DNA of 64,000 nucleotides from Kurthia zopfii (GCF_003143955.1 NZ_QFVS01000004.1:53337-117336), one strand, 5' to 3'; positions 9,344 through 18,496 are shown, numbered from the stretch's first letter. The notes: generated by a model from the sequence alone, not told the origin. A program made the numbers and translations.

Positions 9344-11116
9344 ATGTTTAAATCAAAATTAATCGCTTCACTATCGGCTGCAGCACTTTTAGCTACTGTA
9401 CCATTTATGGGTAGTACAGACGTAACGGCTAAATCTGCACCAAAAGAAAAGAAAATTCCAGTTCAATTACTTGGTATGAATGACTTACACGGGTACATTG
9501 ATGGTAATAATAAGAAAGATGCAAACGGTGTTGCAATCGGCGGTATGTCTTCTCTTGCTTACAACTTTGAAAAAGAAAAAGCATCTTTCGCTAAAAAGTA
9601 CAAATTAAAATCAACAAAATCAAACTCATTATCAGTTCACGCTGGCGATACTGTTGGTGGATCACCTGCAATCTCAGCAATGTTACAAGATGAACCTACA
9701 ATCAATGCATTAAACGCAATGGATTTCACAGTTGGCGCATTAGGTAACCACGAATTTGATGAAGGTATTGAAGAATTCCAACGTATTTGGAAAGGTAAAA
9801 AACCAATCGCTGGCGTAACTCAAAACTATGAATACGTGAAAAACTACAAACAAACATCTACTAAGATGGAAATTCTATCTGCAAACGTAGTAGACAAAAA
9901 GACGAAGAAATTAATTAAAGGCTTCAAACCTTATGAAATTAAAACTGTTGATGGTGTAAAAGTTGGTTTCATCGGAATCGTAACACCTCGCATTAAAGAA
10001 GTCGTACTTGCTCAACATACAGAAAATATCGATGTTGTTGATCCTGGTAAAGCAGTTGCAAAATACACGAAAGAATTACGTTCTAAAGGCGTTAAAGCAA
10101 TCGCAGTAGTTGCTCACTCAGCTGTTGAAGTTGATAAAGATGCAAACTCTTCAATCGAAACACAAGGTCAACCTCACTTAAAAGGTGATATCATCGATAT
10201 GTTAAAAACTGCGAATAAAATTGACCCTAAAAACTCAATTGACGTAGTATTTGCTGGTCACAATCACGGATATGCAAATGATACTTACAAAAACACTCGT
10301 ATTGTACAATCATTAAACTATGGTTCTGCTTATTCAGTAGTAACTGGTACTTTAAGCTCTAAAACTAAAGATTTCATTAGCACACCTTCTGCTAAAATCA
10401 AATATAACTACACACAATCTGAAACAACTATTTTATCAAACAAAGTTTCTAAAAAAGTTGACGGTATTGTAAAAGAAGCGAAAACAATCGTTGGTAAAGT
10501 GATGGATACTCCAATCGCTACAATGGATGTTGAGAAAATTTCAAAAGCACGTTACAACATGCCTGTAAATGGTGATTACCCAATCGGTGGCTCTCCAGTT
10601 GGTAACTTAGTAACGGATGGTCAATTAGCATTTGCTAAAGCTGCTAACCAAGATGTTGATTTCGCATTCACAAACTCTGGTGGTATTCGTTCAGATTTAG
10701 ATGGTGTGAAAGTTGGCGACAATTATTCAATTACTCGTGGTGCAGCTCAAGCAGTTCAACCATTCGGTAACATCCTAAAAATCGTTGAATTAAATGGTGC
10801 GCAAGTTCGTGCAGCAATTAATGATCAATTCGTTGGTGGTTACGGTCTTGAAGTATCTGGTTTAAACTACACATACAAAAACGATCAAGTTGTTGATGTA
10901 TTTGTAAATGGTGAGAAAATCGATGAAACAAAAACTTACAAAGCAGTAATCAATGACTTCCTTGTAGGTGGCGGCGATAACTTCCCTACTTTCAAATCTG
11001 CTAAAGTACTTGGTGATTTAGGTACTGATACTGACGCTTTCATCAACTATTTAACAAATGGTAAACATTTAGAATCTTCTTCTGTTACTCAATTACGTTT
11101 AAAAGAAGTTAAATAA
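9344..11116 (+). CDS. Secreted 5'-nucleotidase / UshA-type bifunctional phosphoesterase
   Basis: 590 residues with a signal peptide (about 1-30, cleavage near AKS-A). The N-terminal calcineurin-like metallophosphatase domain (about 38-330) has the metal-ligand motifs NDLHGYIDG, HAGDTVGGS, LGNHEFDEG and FAGHNHGY. The C-terminal 5'-nucleotidase domain has PVGNLVTDG, FTNSGGIRSDL, GAAQAVQPFGN and NDFLVGGGDNFPTF. The family releases phosphate from extracellular nucleotides. There is no LPXTG motif, so it is probably released. SD AAGGGGTG lies 8 nt before ATG. It directly follows its own degraded paralogue: a tandem duplication of which one copy survived. Confidence 0.92.
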   Translation: MFKSKLIASLSAAALLATVPFMGSTDVTAKSAPKEKKIPVQLLGMNDLHGYIDGNNKKDANGVAIGGMSSLAYNFEKEKASFAKKYKLKSTKSNSLSVHAGDTVGGSPAISAMLQDEPTINALNAMDFTVGALGNHEFDEGIEEFQRIWKGKKPIAGVTQNYEYVKNYKQTSTKMEILSANVVDKKTKKLIKGFKPYEIKTVDGVKVGFIGIVTPRIKEVVLAQHTENIDVVDPGKAVAKYTKELRSKGVKAIAVVAHSAVEVDKDANSSIETQGQPHLKGDIIDMLKTANKIDPKNSIDVVFAGHNHGYANDTYKNTRIVQSLNYGSAYSVVTGTLSSKTKDFISTPSAKIKYNYTQSETTILSNKVSKKVDGIVKEAKTIVGKVMDTPIATMDVEKISKARYNMPVNGDYPIGGSPVGNLVTDGQLAFAKAANQDVDFAFTNSGGIRSDLDGVKVGDNYSITRGAAQAVQPFGNILKIVELNGAQVRAAINDQFVGGYGLEVSGLNYTYKNDQVVDVFVNGEKIDETKTYKAVINDFLVGGGDNFPTFKSAKVLGDLGTDTDAFINYLTNGKHLESSSVTQLRLKEVK

Positions 11117-11131
11117 TTCCGATAAACCTCG

Positions 11132-11160
11132 CTACTGTCTGAATTCCAGGCAGTAGTTTT
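11132..11160 (+). terminator. Terminator of the 5'-nucleotidase gene
   Basis: CTACTGTCTG pairs with CCAGGCAGTAG, followed by T6. Confidence 0.85.
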
Positions 11161-11285
11161 TTATATGTCTTTTTCATTACAATTATTGAAACAACATGTC
11201 AACTATTAACGTCAATTGTATAAATAATGCAAGATCAATCTGTTATACTTGGATAAATGATATTTTTACATAGGAGGATTTCAAT

Positions 11286-12080
11286 ATGACAAGAAAATCA
11301 CGCAAAATACTTACAGTGTTCGCTACTTCAATGTTATTATTAGCAGCTTGTGGCGATGGTGAATCTGCAAAACCTCAAGAAGAAGAAACAGTAAAAGAAA
11401 ATAAAGGTGCTGTGACATCTACTGAGCAAGAACAACCTAAAAAAGAAGAAACAACTGATTCTAAAGAAGAATCGAAACCGTCTACAGAACAACAACAAAA
11501 TACTTCAAGCGAAAAACCAGCAACTTCTAATAAAACAGAAGAAAAGCCTAAAAAGGATGACACTGCTGACAAAAATACGACTCAAACAACCGAGAAGAAA
11601 AATCCAATTCATGCAGTGAACCCGATTCACCGTGATTTCTTACAATTCCAATTGAAATCAGCGCATAACGGTATGACAGAGGGCGTTGCCATCGAAAGTG
11701 GGAAGTCAGTATATGAAGATGTTATTAAAGCTTATGGCAAGCCTACTACGGAGTTCTCGAACGATACGAACTATGTCGAATACGTAAAAAAAGGCAAAGT
11801 ACAGTATGCATTTGCTGTAGGACGTGGTGATCGTATCTATGATGTTCGTACTTTCGAAGCACCTGATGCATCATTCAAACTCTCTGATATTTCATTTGAC
11901 GATATTACGACAACACTTGGTAAACCCGCTTCGATTAAAACGGCAGGTAGCGACCAAGTATTAACGTATAATGCTGGGAAAAACACTTTAAAATTTGTTG
12001 GACCATCAAGCACGAAGAAATTAGATCATATTTCTATTTTCAATCAAAAATCATCTGAACCAATGGGTGGTAAAAACTAA
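11286..12080 (+). CDS. Lipoprotein, DUF4309-like
   Basis: 264 residues. Signal peptide with lipobox LLAAC (Cys at about 22), then a low-complexity Glu/Lys/Thr/Ser/Gln linker (about 30-108), then a globular domain. In that domain the two-part pattern ...VYEDVIKAYGKPT... and ...SFDDITTTLGKPASIKTAGSDQVLTYNAGK..L.F... resembles DUF4309 (YjgB-like) proteins. It is anchored to the outer face of the membrane; function is unknown. Single gene with its own terminator (12087-12128). SD GGAGG lies 7 nt upstream. Confidence 0.7.
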   Translation: MTRKSRKILTVFATSMLLLAACGDGESAKPQEEETVKENKGAVTSTEQEQPKKEETTDSKEESKPSTEQQQNTSSEKPATSNKTEEKPKKDDTADKNTTQTTEKKNPIHAVNPIHRDFLQFQLKSAHNGMTEGVAIESGKSVYEDVIKAYGKPTTEFSNDTNYVEYVKKGKVQYAFAVGRGDRIYDVRTFEAPDASFKLSDISFDDITTTLGKPASIKTAGSDQVLTYNAGKNTLKFVGPSSTKKLDHISIFNQKSSEPMGGKN

Positions 12081-12086
12081 ATAAAC

Positions 12087-12128
12087 AAAAAAACTGGGAT
12101 CGTAAATTCATACGTCCCAGTTTTTTTA
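12087..12128. terminator. Bidirectional terminator
   Basis: AAAAAACTGGGA pairs with TCCCAGTTTTTT between two convergent genes. Confidence 0.9.
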
Positions 12129-12142
12129 TTTTGTATAGAAGG

Positions 12143-13462
12143 TTAGAAAATCCCTTCATCATAAGAGAAAGTTCCTTCTTTTTCATCAATCTCATAAAAT
12201 GGCAATGGTTTACTTTCTTTTAAACCTTTTTTAGTCGCAGTAAATGTATATCGTTTTGCTTCTTTTAGATCTTTTGCTTGAAGGAACTTGATTGCTTCTT
12301 CACTTGCATCTGACATGATAGTTTGATCATATTCATAATTCGGATTTTTAGTTGTACCATAATTTTTCATTTGTTTGAAATCTTCTTTTTTCATGTTAAT
12401 TTCATGTACTACTTTATTGTCTTTTTTGATTTTGTATATTACATCTTGCGGCTGATCTTCAATTGTAAATCCTAAAGCTGTTCCAGATTCATTATCTTCT
12501 TTAATTACATATTTAGAAACTGAACCCACACCCTTTTTACCTTGATACATTTCAGAGTGTTCACCAAATGTTAAAGCGTGTACTTGTTTCTTTTGTTTTG
12601 GAATTTTATATGGCAATCGGAATGATTCCATTTCATTTGGTTTTCTTTGGGAGATTAAGATTGTATCTCTACCTTTTTTACCATTCATTACATCTAAAAT
12701 ATCTCCATACTCCTTAATTGTGAATGTATATGAATTTCCTTTAGCTTCTACTTCTTTATATAAAACTCCAGAAGTATTATAGACTGATAATCTAGTTCCT
12801 TTTTTAAGACCTGTGACAGTCAAACGATCTTGACCATCAGCCATATGTTGATTATTAAATTTTACTTGTGATGGTTTGATCGTACTACTTCTAACAAAAT
12901 CTTTCTTAATATCTTTATTTACTTTTTTATTTGGTATATTTTTATGATTAATTACTCTATGTGTAAATATCACATTTGTTCGATTTCCAATATTGAATCC
13001 TTTTTTTTTGTATTTTTCAACAATATTTTTTGGTAATTTCGAAGTTCTTACTACATTTTTATATCCCTGCTTTGTAACAAATCCTGTAAGGTCACCTGTT
13101 CTCCAAACTATTTGTTTTCCAGAAAATTCATAAGAAACTTGATATTTCTCATTTTTTTGTGCGAACTCACAAATATCATTATCTGTTTTAGAATATTTGT
13201 TACCTTTAGCTTTATTAGAATACTTATACCAATTTGAATTTCCACTATAATTACCTTTCCCAGTCTTTGCATCAATAGTGATGGTACATTCTAAACCTTC
13301 TGTGTTTATCTCTTTAGTTTCTGCTCTTGAAACATTGCCAACTTCGGCAGTATAAAACTCTGTCCGTCCATCTTTATATGTTTTTTCCTTTGCTGTGGCT
13401 TGTGTCGCTGTTGGGATTAGTGTACTCGCTACTAATGTCAATGCGATGATCCATTTCTTCAA
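12143..13462 (-). CDS. Secreted protein of unknown function
   Basis: 439 residues: a signal peptide (MKKWIIALTLVASTLIPTATQATA, cleavage near ATA-KE), then a Lys/Asn/Tyr-rich mature part with no domain that I recognise. About 195-290 reads like a beta-rich Ig-type unit (VTGLKKGTRLSVYNTSGVLYKEVEAKG). About 340-439 may be a second such unit (YRFTATKKGLKES). The start is TTG at 13462, with the strong SD GAGGAGG 8 nt upstream. Lysine and asparagine use is much higher than in neighbouring genes, which may mean recent acquisition. No catalytic motif seen. Confidence 0.75.
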   Translation of the reverse strand: MKKWIIALTLVASTLIPTATQATAKEKTYKDGRTEFYTAEVGNVSRAETKEINTEGLECTITIDAKTGKGNYSGNSNWYKYSNKAKGNKYSKTDNDICEFAQKNEKYQVSYEFSGKQIVWRTGDLTGFVTKQGYKNVVRTSKLPKNIVEKYKKKGFNIGNRTNVIFTHRVINHKNIPNKKVNKDIKKDFVRSSTIKPSQVKFNNQHMADGQDRLTVTGLKKGTRLSVYNTSGVLYKEVEAKGNSYTFTIKEYGDILDVMNGKKGRDTILISQRKPNEMESFRLPYKIPKQKKQVHALTFGEHSEMYQGKKGVGSVSKYVIKEDNESGTALGFTIEDQPQDVIYKIKKDNKVVHEINMKKEDFKQMKNYGTTKNPNYEYDQTIMSDASEEAIKFLQAKDLKEAKRYTFTATKKGLKESKPLPFYEIDEKEGTFSYDEGIF

Positions 13463-13478
13463 TTGTATTTCCTCCTCA

Positions 13479-13514
13479 AATATAACTATTAGTATAATTG
13501 CATATAGTTATATT
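13479..13514. promoter_or_regulatory. 11-bp perfect inverted repeat upstream of the secreted-protein gene
   Basis: AATATAACTAT (13479-13489) and ATAGTTATATT (13504-13514), spacer 14 nt, just upstream of the SD. It could be an operator or a 5'-UTR stem; no regulator is assigned. Confidence 0.5.
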
Positions 13515-13580
13515 ATATCAGTAATTGGTGGATATCTATACTATTTTGTAAAAAATGGTTTCCCAACTTTATTCCATACA

Positions 13581-13616
13581 AAAAGACTTCAACATATTTC
13601 TATGCTGAAGTCTTTT
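13581..13616 (-). terminator. Terminator of the opuA operon
   Basis: AAAAGACTTCA and TGAAGTCTTTT form the stem, 8 bp after the opuAC stop, with T4 on the minus strand. Confidence 0.85.
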
Positions 13617-13623
13617 CTCATAC

Positions 13624-14490
13624 TTATTTCGTCCACTCTGCTACTTTATCTTTGTTGTCTTTAATCCAAGTTTTCGCTGCATCTTCTGGAGAAGCGCCGT
13701 TATTTACATCTAACATCACTTTTTCCATATCTTCTTTCGTCCAGTTAAACTTGTCTAAGATTTTGTAAGCTTCAGGAGATTTTTTCTTCAATTCTTTCGA
13801 AGCGAATGTATGAATCATTTCATCGCCACCGAAGTCACCTTTCGGATCTTCTAAATATTTTAAGTCATATTTTTGGAACATCCAGTGTGGAGACCAACCA
13901 GTGATGACAATATCTTCTTTTTTCTTAATTGCTTGACCTAAAGCTACAGTCATAGCACCTGAAGAAGCTGTTTTAAGTTTCCAATCTTTTAAGTTTGGAT
14001 AGTCTTTTAATGCTTTTTCAGTTGCGCTCATAATACCAGCGCCTGGCTCAATACCAGTAATTTCTTTTTTAGCTTGATCTTTTAAGTCTTCAATTGAGTT
14101 CACGTCCATATATTCCGGAACTGCTAAACCAATTTTTGCACCTTTAAGGTTCTCACCTAAGTCGACTACTTTATCTTTATATTTCGCTAATTGTGTACCG
14201 TGAGTATTTGGTAACCAACCTGCTACCATCGCGTCTGCTTTATCATTGGCAACCGCTTCCCACATTACAGCGTTATCTAATGAAGTTGTTTTAACTTTGA
14301 AACCTTCATCTTTTAATACTTGAGCAATTACGTTAGTAGAAGCTACTTCTGTATCCCACTCAACGTATGCTAATTCGATTTTTTTGTCTTTCTCTGCACT
14401 TTTATCTGAAGATCCGCAACCTGCTAGTGTTGCTGATAATCCTAATGCTAATGCTAAACCTGAAGCTTTCATTGTTTTTGAGAATTTCAT
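13624..14490 (-). CDS. opuAC: Glycine betaine ABC transporter, substrate-binding lipoprotein OpuAC
   Basis: 288 residues: lipoprotein signal with LAGC lipobox (Cys about 25), then an OpuAC-type (type II periplasmic-binding) domain. WEAVANDKADAMVAGWLPNTH and VITGWSPHWMFQKYDLKYLEDP are hallmark segments; their Trp residues form the aromatic cage for the trimethylammonium group. It captures glycine betaine or related osmolytes outside the membrane and hands them to OpuAB. It is the last gene of opuAA-AB-AC, 10 bp after opuAB. Confidence 0.95.
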   Translation of the reverse strand: MKFSKTMKASGLALALGLSATLAGCGSSDKSAEKDKKIELAYVEWDTEVASTNVIAQVLKDEGFKVKTTSLDNAVMWEAVANDKADAMVAGWLPNTHGTQLAKYKDKVVDLGENLKGAKIGLAVPEYMDVNSIEDLKDQAKKEITGIEPGAGIMSATEKALKDYPNLKDWKLKTASSGAMTVALGQAIKKKEDIVITGWSPHWMFQKYDLKYLEDPKGDFGGDEMIHTFASKELKKKSPEAYKILDKFNWTKEDMEKVMLDVNNGASPEDAAKTWIKDNKDKVAEWTK

Positions 14491-14500
14491 GTAATCATCC

Positions 14501-15352
14501 TTATCCTTTTTTATTGTTGAAACTTTGTGTTAAACGGTCAATAATGATGGCGAAAATAACTAATCCAAGACCTGCTACGAAACCAGGTCCAACGTCTGCA
14601 CGTTGTACGGCAGTTAATACTTTTTTACCTAGACCGTCAGCACCGATCATCGATGCGATTACTACCATTGATAATGCAAGCATAACTGTTTGGTTGATCC
14701 CTGCCATAATTGTTGATTTCGCAAGTGGTAACTCAACATTGAACAGTTTTTGTGAGCCAGTACTACCAAATGACTCTGACGCTTCAATTAATTCTTTTGG
14801 AACTTGTTTGATCCCTAAGTTTGTAAAACGAATTGTTGGTGGAATCGAGAAAATAATTGAGGCGAATACACCTGGTACTAAACCAATTCCGAAGAATGCT
14901 ACCGCTGGAATTAAGTAAACGAAACCTGGCATTGTTTGCATGAAGTCTAAGATTGGCTTCATAATACTCTCGATTGTTTTACTTTTAGACATTAGAATCC
15001 CGACAGGAACACCAATGACCACTGATATAATACTCGCAAACAATACGAGTGTTACTGTATTCATTAAATCTTCCCATAGTCCTTGGTTATAAATGAAAAG
15101 TAAACCTAGAACTGAGAAAATAGCCAATCCAAATTTTTTCTTCGTTGCGAAGAAAGCTAATACTGCAATTAAAATGATCATAACGATTGCTGGAATGAAT
15201 AGTAATCCATCCGTTACAGATACCATTAATGATTCTGTCGTTTCTTGGATTTGATCAAAGAACCCTTGGAAGTGATCTGTGACATAATCCATCGCATCGT
15301 TTGTCCATTGTGCTAATGGAATTTGCGGAATATCATCTAAGAAATTATTCAT
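14501..15352 (-). CDS. opuAB: Glycine betaine ABC transporter, permease OpuAB
   Basis: 283 residues with a cytosolic/periplasmic N-terminal helix ([14 protein letters not shown]) followed by several transmembrane helices. The BPD permease loop [36 protein letters not shown] is the EAA motif that docks the ATPase. The start is ATG 15352, which overlaps the opuAA stop by 8 bases and is preceded by GGAGGTG; longer in-frame starts lie deep in opuAA. Confidence 0.95.
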   Translation of the reverse strand: MNNFLDDIPQIPLAQWTNDAMDYVTDHFQGFFDQIQETTESLMVSVTDGLLFIPAIVMIILIAVLAFFATKKKFGLAIFSVLGLLFIYNQGLWEDLMNTVTLVLFASIISVVIGVPVGILMSKSKTIESIMKPILDFMQTMPGFVYLIPAVAFFGIGLVPGVFASIIFSIPPTIRFTNLGIKQVPKELIEASESFGSTGSQKLFNVELPLAKSTIMAGINQTVMLALSMVVIASMIGADGLGKKVLTAVQRADVGPGFVAGLGLVIFAIIIDRLTQSFNNKKG

Positions 15353-16544
15353 TTGAAGCCACCTCCGAAGTTTCTTTTGCCAGTGCTTCAATTACAATTC
15401 CTCGGATTAACACACCTGCTAATTTACCATCCTTCATCACGGCTACTGGTGTAGGTGAGTCAGAAATAATTGGTAACACTTCTTCTAGTAATAAATCATG
15501 TGGTACAGTATTCATCTCTTTTTGTACACATGGTAATAATTTTTGCTGTCCTTCTTTCGCACAACGTAACGCGTCATCTGCAGTAATATAGCCTAGCAAT
15601 TCTCTTGTTTTAGACATCGCTAACACAAGACTCACTTGCTCTTCCTTCATACGTTGCAGCGCCACTTTAGGGCCGTCATGCTCTGGATTCACCGTTACAG
15701 GTCGAACCATAATGTTCTCAGCAGTTAATACTTTCGAACGGTCAATATCTTCAATGAAGCTACGTACATAGTCATCAGCTGGATGCGTCAGAATATCTTC
15801 ACCCGTACCGATTTGAATGATTTTACCATCCTTCATAATTGCGATTCGGTCGCCAATACGAAGTGCTTCATTCAGGTCATGGGTAATGAAGATGATCGTT
15901 TTCTTCATATTTTGCTGAAGTTCAATCAGCTCATCTTGCATCTCTTTTCTAATTAAAGGGTCGAGGGCTGAAAAGGCTTCATCCATTAAAACAATTTCCG
16001 AATCATTTGCTAATGCACGAGCAAGACCTACCCTTTGTTGCATTCCGCCTGATAGTTGTTTAGGGTATTGGTCTTTAAAATCTAAAAGCCCAGCATTCTC
16101 TAATGCTTTTTCTGCTTTTATTTTTCGTTCTTCCTTTGGTACCCCTCGAACCTTTAATCCATATTCTGTATTTTTTAAAATCGTTTGATGTGGGAATAAA
16201 CCGAAGTTTTGAAACACCATGTTTACAGATGTTCTACGTACTTCTCTTAATTGTTGTTTATTCATTTTTGAAACATCATCACCATTAATGTAAATCTGTC
16301 CTGCAGTAGGTTCAATTAATCGGTTTAGTAATCGAACTAAAGTGGATTTACCACTCCCTGATAGTCCCATGATTACGAAGATCTCGCCTTCTTCTACCTC
16401 GAAGCTTGCATCATATACACCGACAGTTGCACCTGTCATCTTCAGAATTTCTGATTTTGACTTCCCTTGCTTTACTAAATCTTGCGCTTGCGCGACTTTC
16501 TTACCAAATACTTTACTTACGTTTTCTACTCTAATTTTCGTCAA
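15345..16544 (-). CDS. opuAA: Glycine betaine ABC transporter, ATP-binding protein OpuAA with CBS tail
   Basis: 399 residues. The N-terminal extension typical of OpuAA/ProV precedes Walker [10 protein letters not shown]. Next come the Q-loop [11 protein letters not shown], signature [15 protein letters not shown], Walker [15 protein letters not shown] and switch His FITHDL. The C-terminal half holds two CBS motifs (about 285-390) that in relatives sense ionic strength or bind c-di-AMP. The start is probably TTG at 16544 ([15 protein letters not shown]) with GAGGTG 9 nt upstream; the GTG at 16556 lies inside that SD. Confidence 0.95.
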   Translation of the reverse strand: MTKIRVENVSKVFGKKVAQAQDLVKQGKSKSEILKMTGATVGVYDASFEVEEGEIFVIMGLSGSGKSTLVRLLNRLIEPTAGQIYINGDDVSKMNKQQLREVRRTSVNMVFQNFGLFPHQTILKNTEYGLKVRGVPKEERKIKAEKALENAGLLDFKDQYPKQLSGGMQQRVGLARALANDSEIVLMDEAFSALDPLIRKEMQDELIELQQNMKKTIIFITHDLNEALRIGDRIAIMKDGKIIQIGTGEDILTHPADDYVRSFIEDIDRSKVLTAENIMVRPVTVNPEHDGPKVALQRMKEEQVSLVLAMSKTRELLGYITADDALRCAKEGQQKLLPCVQKEMNTVPHDLLLEEVLPIISDSPTPVAVMKDGKLAGVLIRGIVIEALAKETSEVASNE

Positions 16545-16579
16545 GAGTACCGACACCTCAATTCATTTGAAATACAATT

Positions 16580-16635
16580 TTTATATTATTTACCCCGAAA
16601 AGTAACAACCTAACCGTAACAAAAGGTTGTTACTT
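16580..16635 (-). promoter_or_regulatory. opuA promoter with overlapping 12-bp inverted repeat operator
   Basis: AAGTAACAACCT (16600-16611) and AGGTTGTTACTT (16624-16635) form a perfect inverted repeat with a 12-bp spacer. On the minus strand the promoter-proximal arm supplies TTGTTA (16603-16608), 17 bp from TATAAA (16580-16585), a plausible -35/-10 pair. A repressor bound here would cover the -35. The adjacent BusR-like regulator is the obvious candidate. A second candidate -35 (TTGACA) lies just upstream of the repeat. Confidence 0.65.
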
Positions 16636-16651
16636 ATGTCAAACGAACACT

Positions 16652-16690
16652 GTAAAAAAAACCACTATCATCCAAAAATGATAGCGGTTT
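16652..16690 (-). terminator. Terminator of the busR-like gene
   Basis: AAACCACTATCAT pairs with ATGATAGCGGTTT (imperfect by one base), followed by T8 on the minus strand. It insulates opuA from the regulator gene. Confidence 0.85.
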
Positions 16691-16770
16691 ATTTGTTTTT
16701 GCATTTTACTGTCTGAATGGTTGGTATAACTACATTTATTCCAAAATAATTACTAAAGTCTTTACATACT

Positions 16771-17409
16771 CTAACCTTTGTATAAAAAATTTTTTACGAC
16801 ATCAAAAGAAGCTTCATTTCCAATGAAATAAATCACATCATTCTCCTTAATTGAAGCATATGGGCCTGGTGACAATAGAATCTCATCTTCTCTTTTAATG
16901 CCGACAATTGTAGCTGTCGTATTTTGCCAAAAATTCAATTCTTGAATGGTCATTCCTAAATATAAGCATTCAGAATTCACCGTCACATTAAATGGAGCGA
17001 ATGGGTTTAATGAGTGGAATCGATTCGTTCTCGAAACTAATTCTTGCGAAAGGTTTTCTAAACGATCCAATTCATCTCTTTGTTTCTTAATCGATTCAAA
17101 TACATCATGTTGAATTTCGTTGACAGATTGCACATCTTTTAGTTGATGGACAAATTTTGCCGCTTCTTCATATGATTGAATATATACACCGCTGCCCTTA
17201 GTCGCTTGAACAATTCCTAAATCTTGTAATACAGCGATTGCTCTTCTCGCCGTTTCAGAAGATACACCGTACTTGCTTGCTAACGAAGATCTTGCATATA
17301 GTTTTTGACCGACCTCATATTCACGGTCGACAATTTTCGAGGCTAAGTCTGCGGCTATGATTTGATAGCGCGATTGTTTTATTTTTGTTTTTTTATACTG
17401 CTCAGTCAT
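16771..17409 (-). CDS. busR: GntR-type regulator with C-terminal RCK_C (TrkA-C) domain, BusR-like
   Basis: 212 residues. The N-terminal GntR winged HTH (about 10-78) has GQKLYARSSLASKYGVSSETARRAIAVL..LGIV...GSGVYI. A helical/coiled linker follows (about 85-125). The C-terminal RCK_C/TrkA-C domain (about 130-205) has GMTIQELNFWQNTTATIVGIKREDEILLSPGPYASIKENDVIYFIG. This architecture is that of BusR, a c-di-AMP-responsive repressor of betaine importers in lactic streptococci. Adjacency to opuA and the inverted repeat over its promoter support the same role here. The start is ATG 17409 with GGGGG 8 nt upstream. Confidence 0.85.
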   Translation of the reverse strand: MTEQYKKTKIKQSRYQIIAADLASKIVDREYEVGQKLYARSSLASKYGVSSETARRAIAVLQDLGIVQATKGSGVYIQSYEEAAKFVHQLKDVQSVNEIQHDVFESIKKQRDELDRLENLSQELVSRTNRFHSLNPFAPFNVTVNSECLYLGMTIQELNFWQNTTATIVGIKREDEILLSPGPYASIKENDVIYFIGNEASFDVVKNFLYKG

Positions 17410-17519
17410 GAACTGAACCCCCATTTCAAAGGCATTGTATTGTCAATATATCATTAATATTTAGGTTTTTCTATATTTATGAAAAATCTTTACAGTTGTC
17501 ATATTTACTTTTTCCATCA

Positions 17520-17558
17520 AAAAAGAACCAAGAACTTCAAAAGAAGTTCATTGGTTCT
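17520..17558 (-). terminator. Terminator of a short non-coding transcript below the cobalamin riboswitch
   Basis: AGAACCAAGAACTTC pairs with GAAGTTCATTGGTTCT (loop AAAA, two-base bulge), followed by T6 on the minus strand. A second hairpin of 9-bp arms (CAAAACTAA with TTAGTTTTG) lies just upstream at about 17583-17605. No ORF lies between it and the riboswitch. Confidence 0.75.
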
Positions 17559-17695
17559 CGGTTGAGTCCAATTAAGGAACTCAAAACTAAGAGTTTAGTT
17601 TTGTTAGGATCAGTGACGATACATTTGTATTACTATTTGGAAGTTGGGGAGTTCTAAATAGTTAATGAATCATTGAATGGGAATCGCTACATGAC

Positions 17696-17965
17696 CTAAA
17701 AAAAACAGCCTCCACGCAGGAAACTGTTATCTACTGATAAAAATAAGTAGCTAACATCAACCTATCCTCGTAGGTAAATAAAGATGCACGGTAGAATTGG
17801 CAGGTCTCCTGGCTCATGGTCAACGTGTACTTGCCCTTCCCATCTAATTAGAAATTAGACAGTGGATATGCACTGCACACTCACATTTACAGTTGCGGGA
17901 CAGCGTTGGAATTACACCAACTTCCCTTTTAAGTAAGGCGAATTCAAGATTCCCTCACACCAACT
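17696..17965 (-). promoter_or_regulatory. Cobalamin (B12) riboswitch with its own terminator, no downstream ORF
   Basis: On the minus strand it contains the cobalamin-riboswitch core GCTGTCCCGCAACTGT (17889-17904) and the B12 box GCCAGGAGACCTGCC (17799-17813), with AAAAGGGAA and GGTGTGAGGGAA on the 5' side. The 3' end is a terminator hairpin (ACAGTTTCC / GGAGGCTGT, then T8, 17696-17728). Downstream there is no gene before the busR-like ORF at 17409, only about 170 nt of hairpins ending in another terminator. It is transcribed away from gpx. Confidence 0.92.
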
Positions 17966-18019
17966 CAAGCAATATTAATTTACTTTTTAAGTATAAGGCG
18001 AATTATCTAAATTGTCCAC

Positions 18020-18496
18020 CTATTTTTTCAAATATTGGATGATGTCGTCTTCGAAGCTACTCGGCTTATCTTTTGAAGCATAGCGTTCCACAACATGACC
18101 TTGTCGATCCACTAAAAACTTTGTGAAATTCCACTTTATGCTATTCCCTAAAAATCCTTTGGAATGATCTTTTAAATATGTGAATAACTCATGCTCATGC
18201 GCCCCGTTCACATTCGTTAATTCATGCATAGGGAACGTCACGCCGTAATCTAAGCGGCATTTCTCCGCTGCTGCATGGCCAGAGTCTAGCTCCTGCTTAA
18301 ATTGGTTTGAGGGGAATCCTAGCACGACAAATCCCTCATCTTTATGTTTTTGGAAAAGGGCCTCCAACTCTTCAAATTGAGGTGTAAAACCACATTTCGT
18401 CGCAGTATTGACAATAAGCATGACTTTTCCTTCATAATCAGATAACGGATATTTCCCGCCTGTATCAGTTGTTACTTCAATTTCATAAATTGTCAC
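18020..18496 (-). CDS. gpx: Glutathione peroxidase-like thiol peroxidase (BsaA type)
   Basis: 158 residues, cytosolic. Gpx signatures are VNTATKCGFTPQ (peroxidatic Cys, not selenocysteine), VLGFPSNQF and KWNFTKFLVD. It reduces hydroperoxides, in Gram-positives usually with thioredoxin. The start is GTG 18496 (MTIYEIEV) with AAAGGAGTGA upstream; the longer frame is the end of the preceding pseudogene region. Confidence 0.92.
   Translation of the reverse strand: MTIYEIEVTTDTGGKYPLSDYEGKVMLIVNTATKCGFTPQFEELEALFQKHKDEGFVVLGFPSNQFKQELDSGHAAAEKCRLDYGVTFPMHELTNVNGAHEHELFTYLKDHSKGFLGNSIKWNFTKFLVDRQGHVVERYASKDKPSSFEDDIIQYLKK

Noticed and set aside
16600..16635. Inverted repeat as a terminator
   Set aside because: A separate and better terminator (16652-16690) already ends the busR gene, and this repeat overlaps the opuA -35, so an operator is the better reading.
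17696..17965. Cobalamin riboswitch controlling gpx or the siderophore operon
   Set aside because: It is transcribed away from both, and the siderophore operon has its own Fur-controlled promoter.
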